Below the pieces are notes generated by a model. That model saw nothing but the letters and a program-made list of their open reading frames with translations, made no database searches and was not told the origin of the DNA. 15,093 nt of DNA from Choanephora cucurbitarum (Eukaryota; Mucoromycota; Mucoromycetes; Mucorales; Choanephoraceae), in assembly GCA_025331435.1 (NCBI GenBank), contig JAIWNI010000263.1, positions 1-15,093 of the forward strand, in the 5' to 3' direction. This document shows positions 5,824-14,778 of this stretch, one piece after another. The position numbers and the translations under genes were made by a program. Numbering within the stretch: the stretch's first letter is position 1; each line of letters starts with the position of its first letter.

Positions 5824-8778
5824 ATGCAAAACGCTCAAACACAAAGACAACGCAGAATAGAATCCGATATGGAAGGCACTAGTGTCTTCAGTATGTTCAA
5901 CGAGTGCACTGATTGCCCTTTCTGTTCCAAGCAACTGCTTTTGAAAAAGAGCTTGATCAGACATTTGCGGGGCGTCCATCAGATTGAACAGCAATTAGCT
6001 AACGGAATTGCCAACGGAACTCATGGTGTGGTTTTGAGAAGAGAAGAAAGACAAGAAAGGGAAGAAAGACAGGAAAGAGAAGAAAATGAAGATGAAGATG
6101 AGGACGAAGACGAAGACGAAGAGACTGAAGATGATGTGAGTGAAGATGAATACATTGGAGCCGCAAGTGACAGTGACGAAGAAGAACAAGTTGATCTGGG
6201 TGTTCAAGCTGAGTTAGATCGCTTGGCAAATGAGCGTATTCAAGAAGCTCAAGGCAGCGATGAAACAGAATGGAATCGCTTTACTGATCGATTGTATCCT
6301 TTCAGCAACATTGAAAGCATGATCATGCATGTTTTCATGAATGGCGACAATGATATGATTTCAGAAAGAATGATGAAAAAAATCCTCTTCCTGTTGAAGC
6401 TCGTGTTGGTAATTGCTGAAAAAGCATTCAGAGAGAATAGAAGAGTTCGCCTTCCAAGTCTCAACGAACTGATGCGATACCAGGAGAACAAACGTAGCAA
6501 AATTCCTGTATTTCCTTCGAAGAAGTTGGAAGTGAAGATCAAAGAAGACAAAAAAGTTGATGTATTCATTAACTTGCCTTCAGATCATCTTCAGCTGTTG
6601 GCAGCAAATCCAAAGAAAGCAACAGCTATCTTCTCTGTTCCTGATCATACCCCTAATCAGTCTGCCTGTTTGCAACAAGGAGACAAATGGAGGAAGAACA
6701 AGTTTTTCCAACAGCCAATGTGGACCGTCAACGGTGTAGATGTCTGGTCTGGGGATGTGGTTTTGGTCGCTGATGACCAACAAGACATGCATTACTTCCT
6801 TGTTGACTCCTTTTTTAAAATGCAAGGGGAAATGTATGCACTTGCACACCATATGTTCTTTTCCGAAAACATCAATTTAGTAGAGATCATGGAAGCATCT
6901 ACTAAACTTCCAGTTTCTCAGTTGAGATCTATTGTTTCAGTTGACCGTGGTATGCCTGCAGCAGGTTGCAATTCTGAATTTGCAAAGACTGAATTGACAG
7001 GCAGTCTTAAACAATTGTTTACAGCATCTCATCGCCTGAAGATACCAGTTGAAGGTTACCAAAACAAATTCTACAAGGTCAAGGTTTGCCCAATCATCCT
7101 TTTTACTGACGATACTAGTGGTAACAGAAGTAAGCAGTTCAACGCATACGAAAGTTGGTCAATGCGTTGCGCTTCGTTATCGTTCCAGGAGCGCTCATCA
7201 ATTGAGAATATCCACTTCGTTGGTGCATTACAAAAGAAGGATGGTGCTAGTGGAGTTTCTATGATTCCAGCACTGGTGCAGGATTTGTCGATACTAGAAA
7301 GAGGCGTGATCATGTATTCTGCTTTGGACGGGGAAAAAATTCTGGTGACAGCGCCACTTCTGTGGATTGAAGCTGATTCGCCATGCCACTCAGAACTGTG
7401 CGGTCTGCTGGGCTTAACTACATTGTATCCCTGCCGCAAATGCTACATTCTTCTTCGCAGAGGTCAAAACGCCCTTTTGGATGCTCAACATTACTTGACC
7501 GACCACACTCCACGCACAAAAGACCATTATTTGATAGCCGCATCATCTGCCGATAGAGCGTCTTTAATTAGCAATGCTCCTGAAGAAGGCAAAACGTCAT
7601 CAGCGAAAGATTTGTCTTTCAAAAACCGAGGTACTGATGACTTGCTGAGACTTGAAGCATATGATCCTCAGCAAGATACGCCTACTGAAATACTGCACAC
7701 CGTTTTGCTAGGTGTTGCCAAATACTTGGTCAACGATCTTGTTAAGATAGTTTTGACAAAACAACAACTGGTGCAAGTGAATAACCGTGTCAAAGAGTAC
7801 CGTGATGCCACTGGCTTTTCTCGTTTATTTAGCAGAGAGCTTAGTCATTGTGGGTCTTTCCTTGGTAGAGACTATAAAACTTTAGTGCAGATCTTGCCAA
7901 CCATCTTGACGACCCATTTTCCACAAGCAGAAGACCATCTTGCAAGAATCATTCCTTGTTTCAGCAAGCTTGGTAAACTCTGTTCTTTGCTTTTCATGCG
8001 TGAAATCTTAGAAGGGTTTGATTGGTATGTCGACGTCGTTGACTATGTATCAAAGGACTTAGTCAACAGCTTGTACTCGTATGATTCGACATGTGCCTTG
8101 GAAAAACACACCAAGTATGTCCTCAAGCCAAAAGTACATTTCTTGACTCATCTTTCCAAGGATATTCGCCGATTTGGTACTGCTTTGAATTTTGAAACCG
8201 AAAAAGGCGAACAATTCAACAAACACATCCGAGAGCATATACTGCATACAAACAAACTGAATGTTTCGAAGCAGATTGCAGTTAAGTTTGGAAAGCAGTC
8301 AATGATGCGACATGTGATTGATGGTGGAAGCTGGATAACGAATGACGGCTTAAGAGTAGAAACTGGAAGCAGGATACTCGAGTTTGTCGGCGAACAAGGT
8401 GGTGATTTTTATCATAACCTTTTTGGAGGAACGAGAGAGCTTGCTGATAACAATGGCAATGCTTACCAACTGCCAACATTGAAGAACGGCATGTTCGCAG
8501 CCTTCACTTTAAAGCATGACCAAAGCAAGAAGTATGTTGGGGAATACAGAGACGGATCTGTTACTTGCTGGCAAGTACAGGCAGCAACCCCTCTGGATCA
8601 ACAACAAAATGTTCTCCGTGCTTTTGCTACTGACCAAACAATAGATGCAAACCTAATGCAAGTTGATTGTATTTTGGATATGCACTTGCATTTTTTCAAC
8701 GGCGAAAGACTTATCAATCTTAGTAAGTTTGGAAGTTACTGGCATTTCAAATATAATTGGAATTTCCCAAACATCTAA
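5824..8778 (+). CDS. Plavaka-like transposase (CACTA/EnSpm superfamily), intact, 984 aa
   Basis: A DDE-type DNA transposase that would cut and rejoin element ends in the nucleus. ATG 5824 is chosen because it follows an A-rich context (AAAAATG) and sits just before the first domain; ATG 5743 is the in-frame alternative. Domains by residue: C2H2 zinc finger C31-H52 (C-X2-C-X12-H-X4-H), probably DNA binding; a long Arg/Glu then Asp/Glu-rich tract about 72-108; the family signature DDTSGN at 429-434 followed by NAYESW; ENIHFVGALQKK; ALDGEK with D502; IEADSPCHSELC (D518, E524); YPCRKC; and DTPTEILHTVLLGVAKY from 618. Candidate catalytic acids are D429/D430, D518 and a later acid; this is assignment by pattern. 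No introns or internal stops are needed. It is convergent with the degenerate Tnp2 pseudogene, and AATAAA lies 131 nt after the stop. Its being the only intact transposase here suggests the youngest autonomous insertion. Confidence 0.85.
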   Translation: MQNAQTQRQRRIESDMEGTSVFSMFNECTDCPFCSKQLLLKKSLIRHLRGVHQIEQQLANGIANGTHGVVLRREERQEREERQEREENEDEDEDEDEDEETEDDVSEDEYIGAASDSDEEEQVDLGVQAELDRLANERIQEAQGSDETEWNRFTDRLYPFSNIESMIMHVFMNGDNDMISERMMKKILFLLKLVLVIAEKAFRENRRVRLPSLNELMRYQENKRSKIPVFPSKKLEVKIKEDKKVDVFINLPSDHLQLLAANPKKATAIFSVPDHTPNQSACLQQGDKWRKNKFFQQPMWTVNGVDVWSGDVVLVADDQQDMHYFLVDSFFKMQGEMYALAHHMFFSENINLVEIMEASTKLPVSQLRSIVSVDRGMPAAGCNSEFAKTELTGSLKQLFTASHRLKIPVEGYQNKFYKVKVCPIILFTDDTSGNRSKQFNAYESWSMRCASLSFQERSSIENIHFVGALQKKDGASGVSMIPALVQDLSILERGVIMYSALDGEKILVTAPLLWIEADSPCHSELCGLLGLTTLYPCRKCYILLRRGQNALLDAQHYLTDHTPRTKDHYLIAASSADRASLISNAPEEGKTSSAKDLSFKNRGTDDLLRLEAYDPQQDTPTEILHTVLLGVAKYLVNDLVKIVLTKQQLVQVNNRVKEYRDATGFSRLFSRELSHCGSFLGRDYKTLVQILPTILTTHFPQAEDHLARIIPCFSKLGKLCSLLFMREILEGFDWYVDVVDYVSKDLVNSLYSYDSTCALEKHTKYVLKPKVHFLTHLSKDIRRFGTALNFETEKGEQFNKHIREHILHTNKLNVSKQIAVKFGKQSMMRHVIDGGSWITNDGLRVETGSRILEFVGEQGGDFYHNLFGGTRELADNNGNAYQLPTLKNGMFAAFTLKHDQSKKYVGEYRDGSVTCWQVQAATPLDQQQNVLRAFATDQTIDANLMQVDCILDMHLHFFNGERLINLSKFGSYWHFKYNWNFPNI

Positions 8779-8785
8779 GCAACAG

Positions 8786-8900
8786 TCTCTATGCCCTCTC
8801 TATGCCCTTTATGTTCTATGCCCTCTCTCTCCATGCCCTTTATGTTCTATGTCTTCTTTGCTCTTATGCTCTTATGCTCTTATACTCTTATACTCTTATG
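8786..8900. repeat. Pyrimidine-rich minisatellite in the transposase 3' UTR
   Basis: Imperfect TATGCCCTYTC/TATGCCCTTTATGTTC units (8786-8850) run into five copies of the 8-bp unit CTCTTATR (8861-8900). An AATAAA follows at 8910-8915. Confidence 0.7.
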
Positions 8901-8915
8901 CTATTCTCAAATAAA

Positions 8916-9424
8916 TAATATTAAATTTTCGCTAAGTCCTCTATAATTCCGATTAAGTGACAGATGCTTAACTGATTGGATAATTCTTGTGCTCATCGGC
9001 AGCTGAATGGTTTTAGGGGGACCACCCCAACATTTCCACCAATGATATATTAAGGATCCATAAGTTTCCTTTTTTGCTATCTAATTTCGATGGTGGTGTA
9101 TATAGAAGCTGTGGTGAATAAATTTTATCTCCGTCTTTTGAAAACTATTTTTTTCTTTCTTCTTAGCTACACAACTTCTATTAAACGAAACCTCTTCAGA
9201 CAGACATATACTGCAGTATCAGTTTCAGATCCTATCTAACAAATTAACAGTAACCAATACAGCACGATGCAAATCACTTTTAACATCATTAAGAATAAAG
9301 AACTACGCGTTTGCCAAATTAAATTTTTTAACGATTCGGGTTTATTACAACAAAATGTTTAGGAGACATATGGATACAGAGAAGGAAACAAGAGAGAAAT
9401 TGGAGGGGAGAGAAAGCAGAAAAG
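8916..9424. other. Convergent intergenic stretch
   Basis: No gene seen. A short self-complementary GGGGGACCACCCC lies near 9017-9029. The right third (9370-9424) is purine-rich and grades into the tandem repeat at 9425. No terminal inverted repeat was recognised, although an element edge is expected near 9465-9507. Confidence 0.3.
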
Positions 9425-9464
9425 CAAGAGAACAAGAGAACAAGAGAACAAGAGAACAAGAGAA
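9425..9464. repeat. Tandem repeat (CAAGAGAA)x5
   Basis: Five perfect copies of an 8-bp unit, followed by degenerate 7-bp units (CAGCGAA, CAGCAAA, CAGCGAA) to about 9486. It lies immediately downstream (minus-strand sense) of the Tnp2 pseudogene stop at 9507-9509. Confidence 0.85.
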
Positions 9465-9506
9465 CAGCGAACAGCAAACAGCGAACAAAGACAAAAAACG
9501 GTGGGG

Positions 9507-11936
9507 TTAGGAGCTGTAGTAGTGAGCAACAGAATCGATGTCGTATGCAAAGATATTTGATTGCATCTGACGCATGTATGTCTTCTCTATTCCTTGTTTA
9601 TGATTCGTATTGATCTGCTTGACATATAGGTTGTTTCGCTCGAAGTTAAATCCCCAGAAACAAGAAATTGAGCGAAACTTATAGATAGAGTCACGGAGAT
9701 GCAGCATAAAGTGAAAGTTTGGAACAACTGCTTGTGTCTTGTAATGAGTTTGGAATTCTTTAGCAAAGGTGAGTAAATGCTGATGCGCCACTTTAACATC
9801 ACTAATCTTGATCCCATGACCATCCAGAAGACGTAAGGCTGTTATCAAATGCTTAATTGTCTTGTACTCTTCTTCAGTTCTAGCTATTGGACGTAGAATA
9901 TTCATTGCCATGGTAGACATAAATTCCTTGAGCTCAACTGCCTCAACATTAGCGAATCCCTCATTCGTTATCTTGCTTGCTAATGGTTTGCCAGATGCTT
10001 GGTGATTGTAAATCAGGTGTTTTTGCATTTCTGCTTGAATTGTTTGTTATCCTTTTTCTGGCACAAAGTAAGTGAGTGCCCTTTTCACCATATCAAGATA
10101 CAAGGCATGCATCGGTTCAATTGCGATCAAATCGTATGAAAAGTATGGCAGCTTGAAAAGAATTGAATAGCGAACACCTGATTTTTGCTCTAGTTCTTCT
10201 CTTGCTTTCTTAGTAATAGCATTTTTCCAAGCGCGAGAACTGTTTCTTGTTTCTTCCTTCGTACGTCTTTCCCAGTGGTCACAGTCCCAATTACAATAGT
10301 TAAGGCGGTTACCAAGTCCAGGAATCGACTCAAAGGTGGTATTGCAAAGATGACAACCGTTGCTACTATTATACGACATGCTGCTGACTAACTTTTTGGT
10401 TGCTGGCAGATCTGAGCTAAGAGCACCAAGACAGGCTTTGACTGTATTGACCTGGACAGATCCATCACGCATCATCATTTTCATTTCGACACCTTTCATC
10501 AATACCAGAAGATCTTTGACTAAAGGTTCTAAGTAATGATTCATAGCGGTGGTTTGAGGCTCTTGAGGTCCAGGAATCACACCGACAAAGAGCATGTTTT
10601 CTTTTTGGTCGCGGCCATCTGCTTTCCCCAGGTTTTGGATGGTCAGGTAGATACAACCGACACTGTAGGTAGTCTTGTAAGGACCGAACCAGTCAACATT
10701 CAGTGTTAGAAGCAGATTGTAATCTGACTCGGCAGTGAAAGCGGTAGTATCGTTTGGGGAGGTCTTGAAGGTGTTGAAGTTAGTTGCATCATAGAAGTCT
10801 CGCAAGTAACCTTCAGCAGTTGCTCGGTTTTTCCATGCCTTGACTCTTTCGGCGAAGCCTTGTCTCAAAAAGAACTTTTTCAAGAGGGTAACCAATGAGC
10901 AGTAAGGGTATTCTTTAATTGGAACAAGCTTACGAGAACTAGAGTAATTCTTGTACTCATAAACCTGGCCTTCACAATAGGAAGTCTTTCTCTGTGGAAT
11001 GTATGCGGCATTGGTGAGATCGGCAAAGCAAGTGATGTCTTCTTCTGAAGGGTTTTCTTTCACCAAAGACAACTTGTGACATTTGGAGCACACAGCATAG
11101 TACTTGATGCCCTCATGACTATAGGTGGTGAGGTTGCTATGCTTAAGGAAGGTTGCCATACTTTTAGGAAAGCGATAGTCATCACTGTTTAGTTCAAGTA
11201 CATGGTTAAGACACTCCATAATCATCTCGGTGTTGTGGCGCTCGATGTTTCGGTTGTTAAGAAGAGTGACCATCATTGAAAGAATCTTGGCAGAGGGAGA
11301 ACTAGGGACTACTTTAGCTAAGTAATAGAATACAAGAGTTAGTTTAAGTGATCTGACTGAATACGTTTGATATAATAATACTTACAAGTAGAAGCCAACT
11401 TTTGCAAATCGGCACTCTCAGACAAATCTACATAACTTTCATTGTCAACAAGTGTTCCGGCGGAAAGTTGATTATCACAGTTACATTCGGCATCCACGAC
11501 ATCAGCAGCATCAGCGTCAATCAAAACAGCTTCTTGTTCATCGACAATAGAAAATTCTTCTTGGTTAGTGGAGGTGACAGCAATTGTTAAATTTAATGAA
11601 TGCAAGCGTTAGTGAGATTGAAGCGTAATAGGTATCAACAATCAAAGAATGTACCTGTGTTGGATTCAGCTTGGCTTCCGCAAATTACACGGGTTTTCTT
11701 GATGGCCTTCTTTGCTTCTGAAATCAAATGTATGTCGTTAGTAATCAAGTAAGTACAAATAGAGTAAAAGGATGTTTACCATCAGTTTGAATCCATTCTT
11801 GGTAATTCAGGCCTCTGAATCGCTTGCATTGCTTGTGGTAACGGATGGTAGCATTGCTGACCTACTTGCGCTTGGTGGAGACAGCACATTCGTCGCAGTG
11901 ACATTCGAAGAGCTTAGTAGAAGAAGTAGAGGACAT
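9507..11936 (-). pseudogene. Tnp2-type (CACTA/EnSpm) transposase, four exons, broken by two in-frame stops and lacking its C-terminus
   Basis: Minus-strand exons 11936-11780, 11717-11655, 11559-11386 and 11317-9507. The introns (62, 95, 68 nt) have GTAAAC, GTACAT and GTAAGT donors and AG acceptors, and all keep one frame (phase 1). The reconstruction totals 735 codon positions. N-terminal C-X-C-X2-C finger (residues 12-17: CHCDEC), an acidic exon 3, a C-X2-C (VCSKCHK) near 208-211, then the Tnp2 core: LNVDWFGPY (D340), YSVGCIYLTIQNL, GVIPGPQEP, NHYLEPLVKDLL, SSDLPATKK (D434), C-X2-C near 454-457, IEPMHALYLDMVKR, and after the break NFHFMLHLRDSIY and FWGFNFERNN. In-frame stops are TAG at 11864-11862 (codon 25) and TAA at 10049-10047 (codon 555); neither sits at a usable splice site. 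The frame ends soon after the last motif, about 250 residues short of the family; the missing part matches the ORF at 3952-4737. IEPMH replaces the DPMH I expect. Confidence 0.8.
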
Positions 11937-12983
11937 AGTAAGGTTATGGAGATAATAAAATCGATATGATGGAAAAAAAACTTGCTTGATTTCCAATGCC
12001 TTTTACATGACATTGTCTTTTTTATTTTATTCATGCAAGAAGTAAAATACGAGGATTTCATTTGTTCTGTTCAATGAGACGAATCAGAGGAGTCCGATGT
12101 CAAGAGAAATGTAAATATAGAATAGGTCTTTCAAATTAGAGCTTCTGGACTTGTTCCTTGGTACTTTCCAAAGATGGATACCAAAAAGGAAATACTTTTT
12201 TAACTTTTTAAAAATAACACGCTTTTATTGGTGGTTTGACTTTTATTACAATGCACTTTACGATCGCGTTGCTATTTTTACTTTCTTGAAAGTATGTCTG
12301 TAGTGCAATCAGCCTAATAAAGTAGGATATTTTCATTACCCGTCGTGAGATTGTATTTTTTTTCTTTCAGTCAAAGACTGCCAGCGGTTTAACACCTATA
12401 ATCTGCACATTTTACAGCTTTTTGTATTATTTTCCCTTTTGATACAATTCAGTGTGCGTTTGAAAAATTTTCCTTTTTATTTTTTTTTCGAAATATTATA
12501 CTTTACAAGCAATACATTCAGCCATGTCACCTTGTCATCTACAACTGCTTTAAGCTACACTGCACACCCTTTATTTTTATAATACTTTGGAATAAACTGC
12601 TTCATATTCTGGCTCAATCACCTTCTTTTTTTATTCAGTGCATTTGAATTTTTTTAAACTTGCTTTTAGGTCAACGATGTAGCAAAGGGTGAGCTTTTTT
12701 TAGTAATTTCGTTTGCTTACACCACTTGTGCGTTTATTTTCTCAAGTAATCTACTTCACGGCTTCAACAAGAACACTAGTCATTCGTCTTTCAAACACAT
12801 CTGACAGTTATTTTTTCTTTACACAAAATTTTGAGTTTTAACTTTTTTTTTGAAAAAATTAAATCACTTTCAGTTCGCTATAACGATTAGAAGCTTAATT
12901 GAATATGTTTATGTTTGCTTTACAGTGATTTTGAGGTAAAAGTAAAATATAATACTGCTTTTATAAGATACACAGTTACTAAT
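11937..12983. other. AT-rich upstream region of the Tnp2 pseudogene
   Basis: No supported gene. The minus-strand side next to 11936 would hold the old transposase promoter, but no clear TATA box is visible. The rest is T-rich with many poly-T runs (12355-12365, 12480-12490, 12840-12850). Confidence 0.3.
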
Positions 12984-13109
12984 ATGATCAAGGTTCATTT
13001 ACAAGTAGCTTTAATTATTATTTTCTTCTTATTTGGAGATTTGCCTCATATGCAAGCTCTTAATGCCAATTCATCTTCATTGATGGAAGGTCAATATGTT
13101 GCATGTTGA
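12984..13109 (+). CDS. Possible 41-aa secreted peptide or signal-peptide exon
   Basis: ATG at 12984 opens a 41-codon frame ending TGA at 13107-13109. The protein begins MIKVHLQ, then a strongly hydrophobic core (VALIIIFFLFG), then LPHMQA before a polar Ser/Asn stretch and a C-terminal Cys. This is the layout of a signal peptide with a plausible cleavage after MQA. The frame is also open upstream (from 12915) without a better ATG. It could be a first exon of a larger gene, since a weak GT lies within GAAGGTCAA, or a chance ORF in AT-rich DNA. No homology recognised. Confidence 0.25.
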   Translation: MIKVHLQVALIIIFFLFGDLPHMQALNANSSSLMEGQYVAC

Positions 13110-13396
13110 CATCCAGCAATAAGGGAGTGCATGTAGCCTTTTTCTAAAGCACTCGGCACACTCAATTTCTTAGGTACACCCCAACTTGTATGCTCAGCGG
13201 GTTTCGAAAGTACTTGCGATTTTTTTTGAAAGATTTTCCTAGCTTACAAAATTACAATGTAAAATGATATTGCATAGAACAATGAATTTTTATCGTACAA
13301 ATGTCGGTTTTTTAAAGAAATGTATTATTGATATATACAAGAAGCTTTATGCAAAGTCTGAGATCATTTAGAGCAAAATTGAGCAAGTTGAAAATT
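13110..13396. other. Non-coding stretch left of repeat copy 2
   Basis: No gene or clear repeat seen. It ends at CACTGCTAAAA (13397), the proposed terminus of the second repeat unit. Confidence 0.3.
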
Positions 13397-13745
13397 CACT
13401 GCTAAAACTGGTCTGGAGATTACCAAGATTCTGCCAAAATTTATTGGCAATCTCCACCCTCCAACTGCAATTTCTTGACGTGCACACGTCAAAAAAATTT
13501 TTGGCAGGATCCTGTCAGAATCTGGGGGTATCTGACATGTGTCTGACAGTGTGAAAATATGTACAACTTTGCGATATAAAATGACAATGTCAGACCTCCG
13601 CCCCCATCTGACATTGTTCTGACATTTTTATGCAGACGATAATTGTCAAATTCAGGGGGATCTTACCTGTCAATTGACATGAAAAAAGGCTGTCAGAATC
13701 TGGGGGTTCCTGACAAGTATATGACACTTCTTTACTGTCAGTATC
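13397..13745. repeat. Proposed terminus and subterminal motif array, repeat unit copy 2
   Basis: Starts CACTGCTAAAA (compare 971). Then follow at least ten words of the TGTCAGA/TCTGACA or TGGCAGA/TCTGCCA type on both strands, several extended as GTCAGAATCTGGGGG. Internal symmetric sites are TTGACGTG-CA-CACGTCAA (13475-13492), CAATGTCAGA/TCTGACATTG with a 12-nt loop (13585-13616), and the perfect 12-bp palindrome TGTCAATTGACA (13668-13679). The pattern fits a CACTA-type subterminal transposase-binding region; the same word set occurs at 1248-1480. Confidence 0.5.
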
Positions 13746-13838
13746 TATGCCTTTCTTTAATAGTATTCGTTGAATTTCCTCGATTTTCTTCATTTCTTTT
13801 GCTTTTTTAGACTTTTTGTGTTTCCTTCGGTCTTTCGC

Positions 13839-14111
13839 TGATACATCTCATAGGGTAATTAGCGTTACATTATTACACAGTTATTGAAATACACTTCTTT
13901 ACAATTCGTCCTTTGTTTAAAGATGTATGCTTTATTTGGATCTTTTCCCTTTCCTTCTTGGGACATCGCCCTTTAGAACATGAATGGTTAAAAATAGCTT
14001 AAATGACGCGATTAAATATTGGGTTATTCGTTTATATTATTGGTTTATTTCAATAAAAAATTACTATATATAATCCATATGCTACCACGATCTATTGATT
14101 CATTGGCGCAA
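13839..14111. repeat. Conserved block of the directly repeated unit, copy 2
   Basis: Same-orientation match to 1581-1868, with the shared landmarks listed there. It lacks the ~15-bp duplication of copy 1. On the minus strand it supplies AATAAACC words downstream of the exon at 14153-14291. Confidence 0.75.
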
Positions 14112-14152
14112 TACGTTGCTAGATATTACCAGGATCCCCCTCCCTTCCTTAC

Positions 14153-14291
14153 CTTGTTCGCCGCGCCTTCAGCCACACGATCAAAGCCTGTCTTGAGGGT
14201 GCCAAATAAGGCGTTCTTGCTATTGCGTTCACCATCGTCATCAGAGGCATGGTTTGAAAGAGAGCACCTGTGAGGAGATTCCTGCTTGTCC
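14153..14291 (-). CDS. Candidate coding exon of an unrecognised gene in repeat copy 2
   Basis: A 139-bp minus-strand segment between an acceptor (TTATTCTACAG ending at 14292) and a donor (GTAAGG at 14152-14147). One frame is open throughout: an acidic polar part (SDDDGERNSK), then LFGTLKTGFDRVAEGAANK, which aligns with the end of the copy 1 exon (APIGISSTGVKKVAEDEASK). The last ~12 residues could form an amphipathic helix. A downstream acceptor TATCTAG near 14120 may start the terminal exon. I recognise no domain, and a complete gene could not be assembled. Another minus-strand frame is also open here, so the frame choice rests on the match to copy 1. Confidence 0.35.
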
Positions 14292-14778
14292 CTGTAGAAT
14301 AAGCGCTTTCAGTCATTAGAAGTCTTCTAGTTTGCACTCGCAAAGAGCCAAATAAAGGAAGCCAGAGACGCCTATTAATAAAAAAAGAAAGATTAGTAAC
14401 TTGTACTTATTATGAATGAGCTAAAAAGACATTGCCTTCATGAATACGCGAGCTACGGGCTATGTTTGTAAGGAACTAACATAGTATTTGCGTCTCTAAA
14501 AAGCATTGTTAGCATCAAAATACAAAGCTATTTAATAGACTTACTTACCCAAGATCATAAGAGGCCTTTCACATAGCAGTAGAGGCAAAGAGTCAGCCCA
14601 AACCATAGATTAGATGACGCCCAAAATAAGAATAAATTAATAAGGTCATTTTAATCAAAGTGCAAATTACTTACCTTTCACCTAAACACCAATGATAGCA
14701 GAAGCATTCAGTTATTTTCTATTTAAAAGAAACTCCACAGCATTTTCTTTAGTTAAAGGGCCTCTTTTATATAAAGTA
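14292..14778 (-). other. Probable upstream exons and promoter of the copy 2 gene
   Basis: Minus-strand splice signals: an acceptor TTATTAATAG near 14370, and donors GTAAGTAAGTC (complement of about 14541-14551) and GTAAGTAATTTGC (about 14663-14675). Sequence around 14680-14750 matches 2415-2490 of copy 1. The Tc1/mariner end starts at 14779, so the unit's right end is probably near here or interrupted by it. Confidence 0.3.

Noticed and set aside
5995..6229. Minus-strand ORFs rich in Phe/Leu or His/Leu
   Set aside because: Direct antisense of the transposase acidic tract (GAA/GAC-rich codons), not genes.
7071..7439. 122-codon minus-strand ORF
   Set aside because: Antisense to the conserved core of the Plavaka-like transposase.
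11402..11969. Plus-strand ORFs at 11402-11590 and 11772-11969
   Set aside because: Antisense to Tnp2 exons that join in phase and encode recognisable motifs.
1581..14111. Direct repeats as LTRs of one large retrotransposon
   Set aside because: No reverse transcriptase, integrase, primer-binding site or polypurine tract between them; the copies differ too much and carry splice-bounded exon-like sequence.
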